From positions 1 to 64,000 of the forward strand of contig JACAAK010000004.1 of assembly GCA_025093985.1 (NCBI GenBank): a DNA stretch of 64,000 nt. Reading direction: 5' to 3'. The position numbers and the translations under genes are program-made. Of this stretch, positions 1-10,400 are shown piece after piece (positions within the stretch are counted from its first letter, which is position 1; every line of letters starts with the position of its first letter). Below the pieces are notes generated by a model that made no database searches, was not told the DNA's origin, and saw only the letters and a program-made list of their open reading frames with translations. The DNA is from Calvatia gigantea (Eukaryota > Basidiomycota > Agaricomycetes > Agaricales > Lycoperdaceae).

Positions 1-215
1 GTTGACATTTGTCAACTGTTCCATGGATCGAGTTAATTATACTCATCCCCAAGTATAGCGCGATCCTACGCGTTCTATTGGTTTGGTAGGTACTGATGGA
101 TAATCAGAGCGCCTGATGAGTCTGTCATAAGACGAAACAGGTGGCTGGGGTAGCTCCCCAGCCTGTTGCGCTGTCTCTTCCATCAGACAACTCAACGGTT
201 TTTAGGAATCACCTC
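1..215 (+). mobile_element. End segment of hammerhead-bearing element, copy A (window edge truncates it)
   Basis: This segment recurs at 5013-5227, 5228-5430 and 20180-20395 with high identity by eye. It starts inside the element, because the longer copies have about 290 more bases upstream. Its right side runs into the stop codon of the minus-strand zinc-finger gene. Copy C (5228-5460) keeps bases corresponding to the last codons of that gene, so the gene and this end segment belong to one element. It carries the best-preserved hammerhead motif. Confidence 0.8.
93..186 (+). ncRNA. Hammerhead self-cleaving ribozyme, type I, copy A (all core positions present)
   Basis: The plus-strand RNA has the complete hammerhead layout. 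The core box CUGAUGA is at 113-119. Stem II is GUCU (120-123) with AGAC (130-133) and a 6-nt loop. GAA is at 134-136, followed by A15.1 (137) paired with U16.1 (166). Stem III is ACAGG/CCUGU plus CUGGGG/CCCCAG with a UAGCU loop and a 3-nt bulge. Stem I is AGCGC (108-112) with GCGCU (168-172), an internal loop, then CUGAUGG (93-99) with CCAUCAG (180-186). H17 is U167, so cleavage is predicted between 167 and 168. Helix I is open, making it type I. The reverse strand does not form the motif. Activity is inferred, not shown. Confidence 0.85.
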
Positions 216-1982
216 CACCCCCTAACCCCGTCAACGCATCAATCTCTGCTGTGATTTCACCGAGAGCGCGAGTATGGAGAGCCCCGATTGCCTCCAGTGC
301 TAATTCTTCACCGTTAATGATAGCAGACTTTCCTGAGAGGTCAGGTGCGTTGAAATAGAGCGTCGATTGTTCAGCTGAATGGAGGCTTGAGAGACCACGT
401 TTGAGAAGATAGAGACCAGGCATTATCGCCTCCGTCCTCTCGAGAAAATACTTCTCAACAGTTTCAAACGCACTGAAAAGGTTCTTCAGACAGATACTAA
501 GGGAGGAGAATAGTGTACATACTCGGAGACAGAACAATTAGCTTCCCTAATCTCGTTGTGGATCTTCCATGCAAAAACGAGCTGGCCAGTAAATAAGACA
601 GCAGCGATGTTGTGGGTGATAGCCCCTGGCAGAGCCCATTGTCCATCTTTTCGCAGGGCGGAGAGGAGGATGTAGTGGACTAGAGGACTGAAGAACTCGC
701 CTTGAAGGTCACCCGACGGAGTTTGTGTGAAGAGGAAGAAGAGAAGTCAGGTGAGGTGGTCGCTGGTAATGGATGCGCAGTCGAATGGAGTTGATATAGG
801 AGTCATGCTGGTCATGGGCTCATCCTCTTCACCGATATCAGAATCATTGTCAGAGTCGTAGGTATACAAAGCCTCTTGTAAGTCCTCCCATTCAGCTTTG
901 GTGATATCTTCATCATTCGGCAGTGGTTTCAGTGAAGAGACGAGGTCCTTGCACGCTGACGCGATATTGGGACACACAGGAAAGGTGTACCTGGATGAGG
1001 TCTCGGTGACTACGCGATGGATACAGGCAATAGCGCCAGCAACAATCCGACCATACGCGTCAATTGTCCCTGGATTCACGCTCCTGTGATGACGGACTTG
1101 TGTTTGATCATGTTCCTCTGCGGGGCGAGTGCTGATGAGCCGACGCAAGTAGTATGATTGTGTGGCATCTTGCATGTCAAGTAGAAATGCCGAAACATGT
1201 TTGTGTAGCGCCCCGTAAACGGGGTGGAAAGATGAATACGACACGAGCGGGATTAGATCTTCATGCTTGTGGCCTTGTACGCGCTCAATCCATCGTTCCT
1301 TGTGAAGGAACTGGTGGAGAACGCGATAATTTTCGTTCTTGGCAGGCATGTGTTGTGTTTCATTAATACGTCGTATGTCCTGTTGGTATAGGAACCAAGG
1401 ATCATGAACCGGCAATGGAAGAGGAGGTGGTGATTTGACAGGAAACCAGGAGCTTCCGTTGTGGTTCATAAAGCGTTGCACAAAAGTGGTCGTGGACGAT
1501 GGAGAGGGGTTGGCACACCTATGAAGGTCAAATGTCCTCCGGGAGACGTAAGAGTGGTGACATGTGGTGCATTGTGTGTAATTGGGAAGGGGAGGAGCGA
1601 GACCGTAAAGTGGCTCGACAGCATTGATGGGCCGAATAGGATGGTACGTGAGATCAGGGTATTGGCTGAGGATGTCGTGTTCAAGCTCCTTTTGAAGATC
1701 ACGCTGGGTCTTGAACTCCTTGTGGCGCTCAACAAAATGAGAGCGGACATCGAGTGGGTTGATGATGCCTTGGCACCCAATGCAGATAAGGGTGTGGTGT
1801 ACAACGTTGATGATGAGACCGTGCTCTTGTAGCAGCGGTGTTTGTACTGAGTGCTCGCTGTGGGGGTGAGGGGCGTGTGTAACTGAATTGGACGATGGAG
1901 TGGAGGGATGAATGGGGGGTGGAGGCGGGTGAGCGTGTGCAGTGCAGGGGGGATCTTCGGAGATGGAGGAGTCGTGAACCAC
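202..1982 (-). pseudogene. OrsD/DUF3505-like zinc-finger protein of a mobile element, recently broken
   Basis: The frame reads from an ATG at 1982 through a proline-rich start to two zinc-knuckle-like motifs. The first begins CIGC and ends in a His-x4-His pattern about residues 67-88; the second is CTTC...HRC about residues 139-157. Acidic and conserved C-terminal stretches follow. This resembles the OrsD-type (PF12013/DUF3505-like) proteins that are abundant in mushroom genomes. An in-frame TGA at 747-749 interrupts it, and the same frame continues with convincing protein (FLFTQTPSG..., ALPGAITHNIAAVLFTGQL) to about 523. A 26-nt segment (497-522, GTATGT...TTAG) must be skipped to keep the frame to the stop at 202-204. 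It is too short for a normal intron, so it may be an indel. One substitution (CGA to TGA would fit) explains the stop. An upstream coding part beyond 1982 is possible. Function unknown; probably nucleic-acid binding. Confidence 0.6.
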
Positions 1983-2834
1983 ATGTCGAACCTGTAGGTA
2001 GAGCGTAGTGAGTGACTGTCAGATTGTCTGGATTGAATGAAAGCCTCACCGTAGTTTTACGTGGTGGTGGGACAACGTTAACATGAATGTTTATCGCCGC
2101 TGAGTTTCGTGCCTGCAAGGTGGGCACAAGAAGGAGCGGTGAAGGCGTGGCTAGCGATATGACGTTCGAGTGCTGGTTTTGGGCAGGTGAAGATGTCGAG
2201 GGATTGGCTAGGCGCAGTTGAACTTTAGTATCCAGGGCAGAAGTCTTGAGTGATGGATTGAGACATGATCGAAGGTGTTTCTAGTGATTTGATTAGTTGG
2301 CAGTCATTGAACAAGTACGGGGCTAACATACCTTTACGAGCTCCATATCATAGTCTCGGTATAAACAACAAGGGCACGGAATTTTGTTATCTTGTGGATC
2401 ACGGCGTAGTTGATATGCTTGAGAGGCGGTTTTGCTCGAAAAAAAGGCAGTTTGAGCCTTGCAACCTTGGTGAATCAAACTGGAGCCATTGAGAAGTGGG
2501 CGTTGGCAAAGTGAGCATCTGTGGGATACGTTCTAATGAAGCTCTAGAAAAAAATGCGATAGTCGTGCAAGTACAGATTGCCCGGATCGTCTGAAGTTAA
2601 TTTGCGACGCTTGGACCTGTTGAGGCGTTAGTGATGTTTTAAGCAGGTAAAATACACTTACATAGGCTCAACAGCTTCAGGTGGTACATTTTCTTTGTCC
2701 CCGCATTGCATGGTAGGGCCAGGAGGAAGCAGACGAGCGTAATAAGATATACTAGAGGGAATGTTCAATGTGCGATCAACAAACCAACAATATTTGTCTA
2801 TACCTATTAGGCCAAACATTGATTACATACGCAT
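1983..2834. other. No gene seen; upstream region of the zinc-finger gene
   Basis: An open stretch continues on the minus strand to 2127 in another frame and could be an upstream exon of the zinc-finger gene, but I found no decisive splice pair. Nothing else is recognisable. Confidence 0.4.
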
Positions 2835-3125
2835 ATAGCCAGGGGACGGCTCGAGGAAGGCTCCCAAGCCTGGGCAGACAGCTCCAGAGCTGGCTCCGGA
2901 GAATGCCGGCAGGCGGGCATAGGCTCTGGAGGGACAGCCGCCAGAGCCTGTGTCCTAAATGGGGGTGGTGCAAGGCTCAGGGACAGGCTCGAGGGCACAT
3001 ACCGGTAATTGCCGAAGGCTCCAGAGCCTTGAGCGGAGGCTCTGGTGGGTGCTGAACGTTGGAGGCACTGGCTCCAGAGGCTCCCCGGCAATTGCCGAGA
3101 GCCGATCCTGGAGCCGCTCCCTCTT
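2835..3125. repeat. GC-rich cluster of GGCTC(T/C)GGAG-type inverted motifs
   Basis: Many near-palindromic words such as GGCTCCAGAGCC, GGCTCTGGAGG and AGCTCCAGAGCTGG are packed into about 290 bp, and an AATTGCCG word occurs twice. Open frames here are by-products of the repeat. No coding signal. Confidence 0.6.
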
Positions 3126-3490
3126 AGATAATTAAGGGAAAATATTGTTTATTCCATAGAAAGTCAAATACTTATCCCCTTGACATGATTTTGGTACCGT
3201 TGGAATCCTCTTGACGAGGGGATTCCAGTGGTAGTAAGGTTGTATGCTATTTCCCACCAAAGGGCACACACCTATGGGCTCCACGGCATTTGCCGAGAGC
3301 CTCTCCTGGAGCCACTCCTTCTTAGATAATTCATGGAAAATGTTCTTTATTCCGTAGAAAATCAAATACTTATCCGTTTTACATGATTTTGGTACCATTG
3401 GAATCCCCTTGACAAGGCGATTCCAATGGTAGTAACCTCATAAGCTGCTTCACAGCAAACGGCGCACACCCATAGGCTCCAGAGCAGCTA
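3121..3490. repeat. Direct repeat, period about 208 bp
   Basis: The block starting CTTAGATAATTAAGG (about 3122) recurs from about 3330 with the same landmarks: a TTATTCC.TAGAAA stretch, TTGACATGATTTTGG-like text, a GATTCCA.TGGTAGTAA stretch, and a GGCTCCA block. The second copy is shorter and diverged. Confidence 0.7.
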
Positions 3491-3499
3491 GCTCTTGCA

Positions 3500-4721
3500 A
3501 AGCATAATAATGCTAGGGTAATGACCCAAGGAGATGTATATATGATGTTGGATGAAATTGTAACAAGACTCATATATATGTGGTCTATGCCTGTAGGAAA
3601 TCTTTACCCTATTCTCTAAGAATTTCTCTACAGTTCTCAGCTATTTAATCTGACTACAGCCACTCTATGAAATCTGCTGTATTACATCTCAGCCAACCTC
3701 AGACCTCTGCCAATTGCCCTTATATATATAAATATTTGTACCATATTCAATTTCCATACTAGATACCAAGTCTTATTGAAGAAAGTTATTTAAGGGTGAT
3801 ATACATGACATTAGAGGGGTTAATGAGTGATGTACAATTAATGTAAACTACAATGTTAATCAGAATAGCACAGGATTGGTCAGAGCTGACTAAGATTTGT
3901 CAGCAATGCCTAAGCATTTATAAGCCTTCCTCCTACTCTATGATGCTGAGCTGGCCAGTTGTGAGAACTAACTAAGCAGAAAACTTCCCACTGCCTATTC
4001 TTCCACTCTCTAATGCCTAAGGGCTAGCCCAATTATTATATAGTATTTGTCAGAACTGACTAGGCAAAAAACTTCCCACTGTCCATTCTTCCACTCTCTA
4101 ATGCTTGAAGGCTGGCCAGATTATCAGTTTGGCCAAACATTGTTGATAACATAATTATGCATTAAAATAGATGTAATACTAAGAGAAAAATTAATAAACT
4201 TAAAGTGTAACTTGAATAACTGCTTAGATTAAAGTAACTAGAAGGACTAAAGTACTGCCCATGCTGAAGGCATGGAATCTGGCCTAGTCATATAGAAGGG
4301 AGGGAGAAGGGCATGTGATTAGTAAGGTACAATTACTAATCTAGTGTGATGTCACAGATTTCAACAAGTTTCTGACTCTTTACCTCAGTTGCTGGTCTTT
4401 TGTTGATTTATCTCTGTTCCTCTCTCATCTAGCTCACCAACCACTACTTCAATCTCTTGGCTACTTTACTCAACAGGCTACTTATATTAGGGCTATACAC
4501 TTGCCAAATTTCAGGGAAATCTGAATACCTTTTGGTTATCCTCCTTAACTGGCTTTCTTGGCCTTGAAGACTACTGGCAGTGTGGAGCAACCAAATCAAG
4601 GTACCCAGTGGTACCCAGCTTGGGTACTTTCTAAAATGATGTCCTTTATCTACTCACCAAGTTTGAAGCAATTCTATCACCATCAGGTGCAGTGCTAGCG
4701 CTGCACCCAACTAATGTAGTT
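3500..4721. other. AT-rich gene-free stretch with a short direct repeat
   Basis: No credible gene. Two copies of a segment of about 90 bp with AAAACTTCCCACTG and CTTCCACTCTCTAATGC occur at about 3945-4030 and 4045-4130. A related CTGACTAA.ATTTGT word recurs at 3890 and 6820. Confidence 0.5.
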
Positions 4722-5227
4722 AGGCTGATAGATGGACTAAGGGACTGTCCGAGCTGGACTGTTGCGTAAATAACCTGCCACGGTATGTACCCCGCCTTCA
4801 GTTGTCAAGCTGATGACATCGTTAGGTACTTGGTACGTTCATTTCATTATTTCAGTAATGTTCGTATTTAAGTGCATGGGCGCTTAATGGGCGCCCCGCA
4901 TTTGGGCGCTACGCGGGTGCTTAAGTACAAGTTTTTTCCTTTACTTTTCTTTCCTGACGATAAATTAAGCGCCCACAAGCGCTTGATTTTATGGGCGCTT
5001 TTTAAGCGCTCGCTGACATTTATCAGCTGTTCCATGGATCGAGCTATTTACGCTCGTCCCCAATAATAACGCGAACCCTCGTGTTCTATTGGTTTGGTAG
5101 GTACTGATGGATAATCAGAGCACCTGATGAGTCTGTCATAAGACGAAACAGGTGGCTGGGGTAGCTCTCCAGCCTGTTGCGCTGTCTCCTCCATCAGACA
5201 ACTCAACGGTTTTTAGGTATCACCTCC
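4722..5227 (+). mobile_element. End segment of hammerhead element, copy B (long form)
   Basis: It begins AGGCTGATAGATGGACTAAG and matches 19891-20395 closely over the whole length. The first 150 bp are followed by a GGGCGC/GCGCCC-rich structured part (4874-5012), then the hammerhead unit. No open frame of interest. The shared first bases in two independent copies suggest that 4722 is close to a true element end or a conserved internal boundary. I could not identify a target-site duplication. Confidence 0.75.
5104..5197 (+). ncRNA. Hammerhead ribozyme motif, copy B (core intact, one stem I mismatch)
   Basis: CTGATGA is at 5124-5130, stem II and GAAAC are intact, and stem III is kept with one G.U pair. 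The outer stem I CTGATGG (5104-5110) pairs with CCATCAG (5191-5197). Predicted cleavage is between 5178 and 5179. The base next to the stem I junction is A where copy A has G, giving an A.C mismatch that may weaken it. Confidence 0.8.
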
Positions 5228-5460
5228 TCTCAACTGTTCCATGGATCGAGTTAATTATACTCATCCCCAGATATAGCGCGATCGTATGCGTTCTATTGGT
5301 TTGGTAGGTACTGATGGATAATCAGAGCACCTGATGAGTCTGTCATAAGACAAAACAGGTGGCTGGGGTAGCTCCCCAGCCTGTTGCGCTGTCTCCTCCA
5401 TCGGACAACTCAACGGTTTTTAGGATCTCCTCCTACCCACCCCCATCAATGTATCTTATC
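5228..5460 (+). mobile_element. Second, tandem hammerhead unit of the element, copy C
   Basis: A head-to-tail repeat of the last part of copy B, starting at CAACTGTTCCATGG. Cleavage sites in B and C are 207 nt apart. It also keeps about 35 bp that align with the 3' coding end of the zinc-finger gene at 205-240 (CCCC.TCAA.G.ATC), which ties the gene to the element. Confidence 0.75.
5311..5404 (+). ncRNA. Hammerhead ribozyme motif, copy C (core G12 lost, probably inactive)
   Basis: CTGATGA is at 5331-5337 and stems II and III are intact, but the GAAAC box reads AAAAC, so the invariant G12 is A. In CpG context this is a deamination-type change. Cleavage is not expected. Confidence 0.75.
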
Positions 5461-6045
5461 TCATATATTTGCTATTAATCTGTATTGATGTTGAGAGTCA
5501 CCTTATCAGTTAGTATTAGCCAAGTTAATCTCATTATCAGTTGTCATTAGTATATCCTTATCTATTATCAGTCTATACTAATCTACTCAACTTTATTATC
5601 AGTTATTATCAGTGCATTATTATCTGTTATCAGTCTATGTCAATCTACTCAACTTTATTATCAATCAATGTTAAGTTCCCTAGTTATCCTATTAGTAGTG
5701 TTAGCAAGGTTAGTCTTATTATCAGTTGTTATCAGTACATCTTTATCTGCTATCAGTATATGCTAATCTGCTCAACTTTATTATTAGTCAATGTTAACTT
5801 CCATAATTACCTTATCAGCTAGTGTTAGTCAAGTTGGTTTCATTATCAGTTTTTATCTTACTATCAGTCTATCCTTATCTACTATCAGTCCATGCCAATC
5901 TACTCAACTTTATTATCAGTCAATATCAACCACCATAATCACCTTATTGGCAGTGTTAGTTAGGTTAATCTTATTATCAGTATGTTCTTATCTGCTATCA
6001 GTCCATATCAATCTAATTAACTTCATTATCAGTCAATGTTAACTT
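5455..6045. repeat. Minisatellite based on TTATCAGT / CTCAACTTTATTATCAGT
   Basis: About 600 bp of imperfect tandem units rich in TTATCAGT, TTATCTG and CAACTTTATTATCAGT. The long plus-strand open frames (rich in Leu, Ile, Ser, Tyr) are repeat artefacts. Confidence 0.8.
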
Positions 6046-6248
6046 CTTCAGGAATTATGGTTTGTGGAATCATAGCTGCTAATCTAGCACCATGAAGTAT
6101 TGGTGCAGGGACAGCTGAGATAGCTCTGTCACGACGATCATCTGGGTCTGTCATTTGAAGACGTTGTAAATGCTCTTCTGCCCTGACTTCTTGGCGGGTC
6201 CTCTCAGGAGTAGTGGGTGGAGATGGTGGTGGTGGTGGTGGTGGATCC
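6029..6248 (-). pseudogene. Terminal exon remnant of an unidentified protein
   Basis: The minus strand opens after a textbook intron 3' end (branch site TACTAAC, acceptor TTACTTAG at about 6250) and runs to TGA at 6029-6031. It encodes a Pro run, then PPTTPERTRQEVRAEEHLQR and PDDRRDRAISAVPAPILHGA. Codon use looks like real protein. A possible upstream exon ends at about 6300 (donor GTGAGT), giving a 52-nt intron, but its translation is not convincing. Probably a fragment of a transposon or host gene. Confidence 0.45.
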
Positions 6249-6249
6249 C

Positions 6250-7440
6250 TAAGTAATAAGTTAGTAACAGAAAGAATATTTCAAATCATAGATAACTCAC
6301 ATTTTAAGCCAATTTATAGATAGGATATAGGTATAGAAGCAGTATAAGAGCCAAGAATGTAGTGGTAATGAGTAAAGTTTTGTTGAACTACACCCACCAG
6401 AGTCCACTCTTTATATACCATTCAGGCAGTGAAAATTAATAAGCTAGATTCACAGCATTAGTGAGTAGTGAGTCATAGAAACAGCCATTGAGTCATTTAT
6501 TCAGTATTGACTCATTTTTTTAGTATGGACTGTTGTCTGACTAAGGAAATTATATAAAGACTGTAGTCTGAGTCATTCTCTGTCATTCCGGGGATGTTTT
6601 ATAATTTTTACACCAGGTGGAGTGTTGAATATTGTCATGGACTGAGTGTTAGTCTCCCAAAGCACTGAGGTGGCAGTGTTTGATGCGAAAAGGGTGGCAG
6701 TGTTTGATGCGGTGGCAGTGTTTGATGCAAAAACATTTGAAGGAGTAGAAGGGAACAACTTTTGCTTAGTCAAAGCTGACCAATTCTGACTAAGGCTGTG
6801 CAAAAGTAGCACAGGATTACCAATGCTGACTAAAATTTGTAAGCAAGGACCCCAAACACACCATCATCCCCCTCTATAATGATAATGATGATGATGATAT
6901 TCAACTATCCATTCTGCCACAAATTGTTCTTCATGGTCAAATTTCTGCTACTATGTCATCCTTGTAGAATCACTTCTATGATGAGGGTGCAGTATATTAA
7001 TCCATCCACAATGTGTCCAATGTTCCACCTCAAAGAACCACGTCTACAACCACACATTTATAGAGACCATATATTCCCACACTCTGTAGATTATTGCAAG
7101 GGCACGGATGACTGCTGAGGCCACTCAATTTCCATGTATTATACCTCATTCAAATCACCTCAATCAGCTCTTTCCAATGCTACCAAAACTGTACTAAACC
7201 ATCAACTCCTTGCTGTATTAATCCAATATTCCTTTAATAAAACACAGCTCCATAGCATAACACATAATTATTCCACAAACATCCCCAATATATCATTACA
7301 AAATGGTTGTTAATCCGACCAAGGTCTAAAAAACAGTGAATCAATAGCTGCAGCCATTGTAGAGCTACAAAGCCTTTTGTCTATTTGTGTAGAAATACTA
7401 TCAAGGCAGTATAAAATCAACACATTGTTGGCATATAATC
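6250..7440. other. Gene-free AT-rich stretch
   Basis: No gene recognised. It contains a short repeat of GGTGGCAGTGTTTGATGC (about 6670-6730) and a trinucleotide run GAT/GATG at about 6880. Confidence 0.5.
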
Positions 7441-10400
7441 TATGGGGGCTTGTTGGAATCGCCTTCATGAGTACTATTTAATGCTAATTAGACTGTAGTG
7501 AGCGCTTCACAATCTGGGGAGATATATCACCATCTTCCATTATAATACTTTCTATCATAGCACAACAAGTGCTGAACGTACCGCCACGTTTTTGCACTCG
7601 TTAGAAGCCGCTTTGAAACTCGAACAATTCAAAAAAAACACCGTGTCAATCCGTTCATTTCTTGTGGAGTTATTGTCTATTCTTTTTATATTCAACTATC
7701 TATGCTGCCAGAAGTTGTCCTTGATGACAAAATTTCTGCTACTATGTGCTGCTTGTAGAATCTCTTCTATGATGACACTTACTTCAGTGGGGGGAGTACT
7801 CTCACAGTATATTAATCCACACATTCATCCACAACGAATGGTGTCCACCACTCCAATATTCCCACACTCAATCAGTCACTGTCAGTAGTTGTTTAGCCAG
7901 TACTGGGGGCCACTGTTGCCCAACCATAATATATTATACCCCGTTAGAATCGCCTCAATGAGCTCTTTCCAACGATATCAAAATCATAATAAATGGATAC
8001 CTTGTCAGTATGTTAATTCACCATCTGTACAATAAAGCCAGTGTCATAGCAAGACATATACCCATCAGAGTAGCATCCGCAATATATTGTTGAAATGCGG
8101 CCGCATTTACAGTTAATTCGCAAAAAAGACTGAGTCAATAGCTGTAGCCATTGAATTGCTATAGAATACTTTGTATATCTCACAGAAATGACTAGGAATT
8201 GAATAGAAGCTCAACACCTCACCGGAATATAATGTATTTATGGTCGTTAGGATCCTCTTGATTAGGACTATCCAATGCACCTCTGACCGTAATTATCGCC
8301 TCAATATTCATTGAGTTATGGCATCATCATTGAAAATGAGGGTTTTTAACATAGCATTGCAACTACTGAGCGTGTCGGCCCGTATTTGGGTGCGTTTAGA
8401 ACCGGCTGAAAATCCGAACAATTCAATAAAGAGACCAGGTCAATCCGTCGAGTTCCTGAGGAACTATTTCATTATCATTGTTTCATTAGTGTTCTGGGGA
8501 TTCATTCACACAGATTCGTCCAAGACGAATTGATGTGTGCACCACTCAAACATTCCCACAGGTAGCGAAGGTCTGAAGCACACTGATTTGTCTTCGTCTT
8601 GGACGAATCTGTGTGCATGGGTCTCCAGAACACCAATGAAACAATGATAATGGAATAACTTCACAAAAACTCCACCGATCTGCTCAGTCTTTTTTTCAAA
8701 ATGATCGGATTTTCAGCCACTTTTCAACGCATCTAAATACGGGCCGACACACGCAGTAGCTGTGCTGCTATTTAATTACTTAGTATATCTAATGATCATG
8801 CTATAACTCAATGGGTATTTTAGCGATCACTACGGTACAAATTGCGTTGGATAGCCCTTATTAAGCGGATTCCAACGAGCCCAAATACATCATGCTCTGT
8901 CAAGGTGTCGTGATTCTACTCCATGGTTAGTGTTTCTTGTTAAATATACAAAGTATTCTACAACAATTCAATGACTGCAGATATTAACTCGGTCATTTTT
9001 TTACATTAACCGGAATTGCAGCCGCATTTTAACGAAATATTGGGAATGCTACTCCGATGGTTATATGTCATGCTATGGAGCTGGCCTTTATCACAGAGAT
9101 ATTGAATTATTATGCTAACGAGGGGATGGATTACTACAGCCTTGGTATTATTGGATAGAGCTCATTGAGGCGATTCCATGAGGTACAATACATAGCAATT
9201 GGATTGCAGGGGCTACCAGTACTGCCCCAACAGCACTGACAGCAACTGTTGAGTGTGGGAATATTGGAGTGGTCCACACCATTCGTCGTAGACGAATGTG
9301 TGTACACTGGTACCTCAATTTATCATGGAAATACTTCATCTTGGATGAATGGGTGTGTACCAAGTCCAGTTCACAGTGGCAATATTGGACAGGTGCACGC
9401 CCATTCATCCAAGACGAATGCATGTGCATCAGACCCCGCTGGACTGTGGGAAAATTAGAGTGGTGCACACATCAATTCGTCTTAGACGAATCTGTGTGCA
9501 TATGAGTTCTCAGAGCATTAAATATAGGATGATACTGGAATAATTCCACCAAAAATGAACGGATCCACTCCGTCTTTTTTTTAACTTGTTCGGATTTGCA
9601 GCGGCTTTCTATCGACTACAGATATGGGTTGATACGTTCATTTACTGCGGCACTATTCTGAAAACACATATTTTCAATGTTATTGCTATAACTCACTCGA
9701 TACCAAAGTGATCATCTCGGTCTGAATGCCATTGGATAGCACTCACTGAGCGGATTCCAGCAAATCTAAATACGTTATATTCCGATGAGGTACTGTATTT
9801 CTACTGTATTCACAGTATTTTCCTCCAAATAGACAAATAATTCTATAACAATACAGTGGACGGAGATAATAGCTCAGTCTCTTTCGTAGTAATATGATAT
9901 TAACAGGCAGCTTTTAATGAGATACTGGGGGTATTGCTCCAAAGATTATATGGTATGCTGTGAGGCCATTGTCTTATTAGAGGAATGCTGGAATATTATT
10001 GCAGGGAGTTGGCGGATTTTTACGGTCATGGCACTGTTAGAGAGAGCTCATTGAGGTGATTACAACGATGCATAATACATGATGATTGGGCAGCAGTGGC
10101 CCTCTGTATGAGCTGTACAACTACTGACAGTGAATGATTGAGCGTGGGAATATTGGAGTGGTCCACACCATTCGTCCAAGACGGATGTGTGTGCATTGGT
10201 ACCTCCATTTATTAAAATATTGGAGTGGTGGGCACTCATTCTTCTTGGACAAATGTATGTACCAAGTCCAGTTCACAGTGGGAATATTGAACTGGTGCAC
10301 CACCATTCGTTCAAGACGAATCAGTGGGCATCAGACCTCAGCTAACTACTGTGGGAATATTTGACTGGTGCACACATCAATTCGTCTTGGACGAATCCAC

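Noticed and set aside
5541..6042. Leu/Ile/Ser/Tyr-rich plus-strand frames resembling membrane proteins
   Set aside because: They are translations of the TTATCAGT minisatellite.
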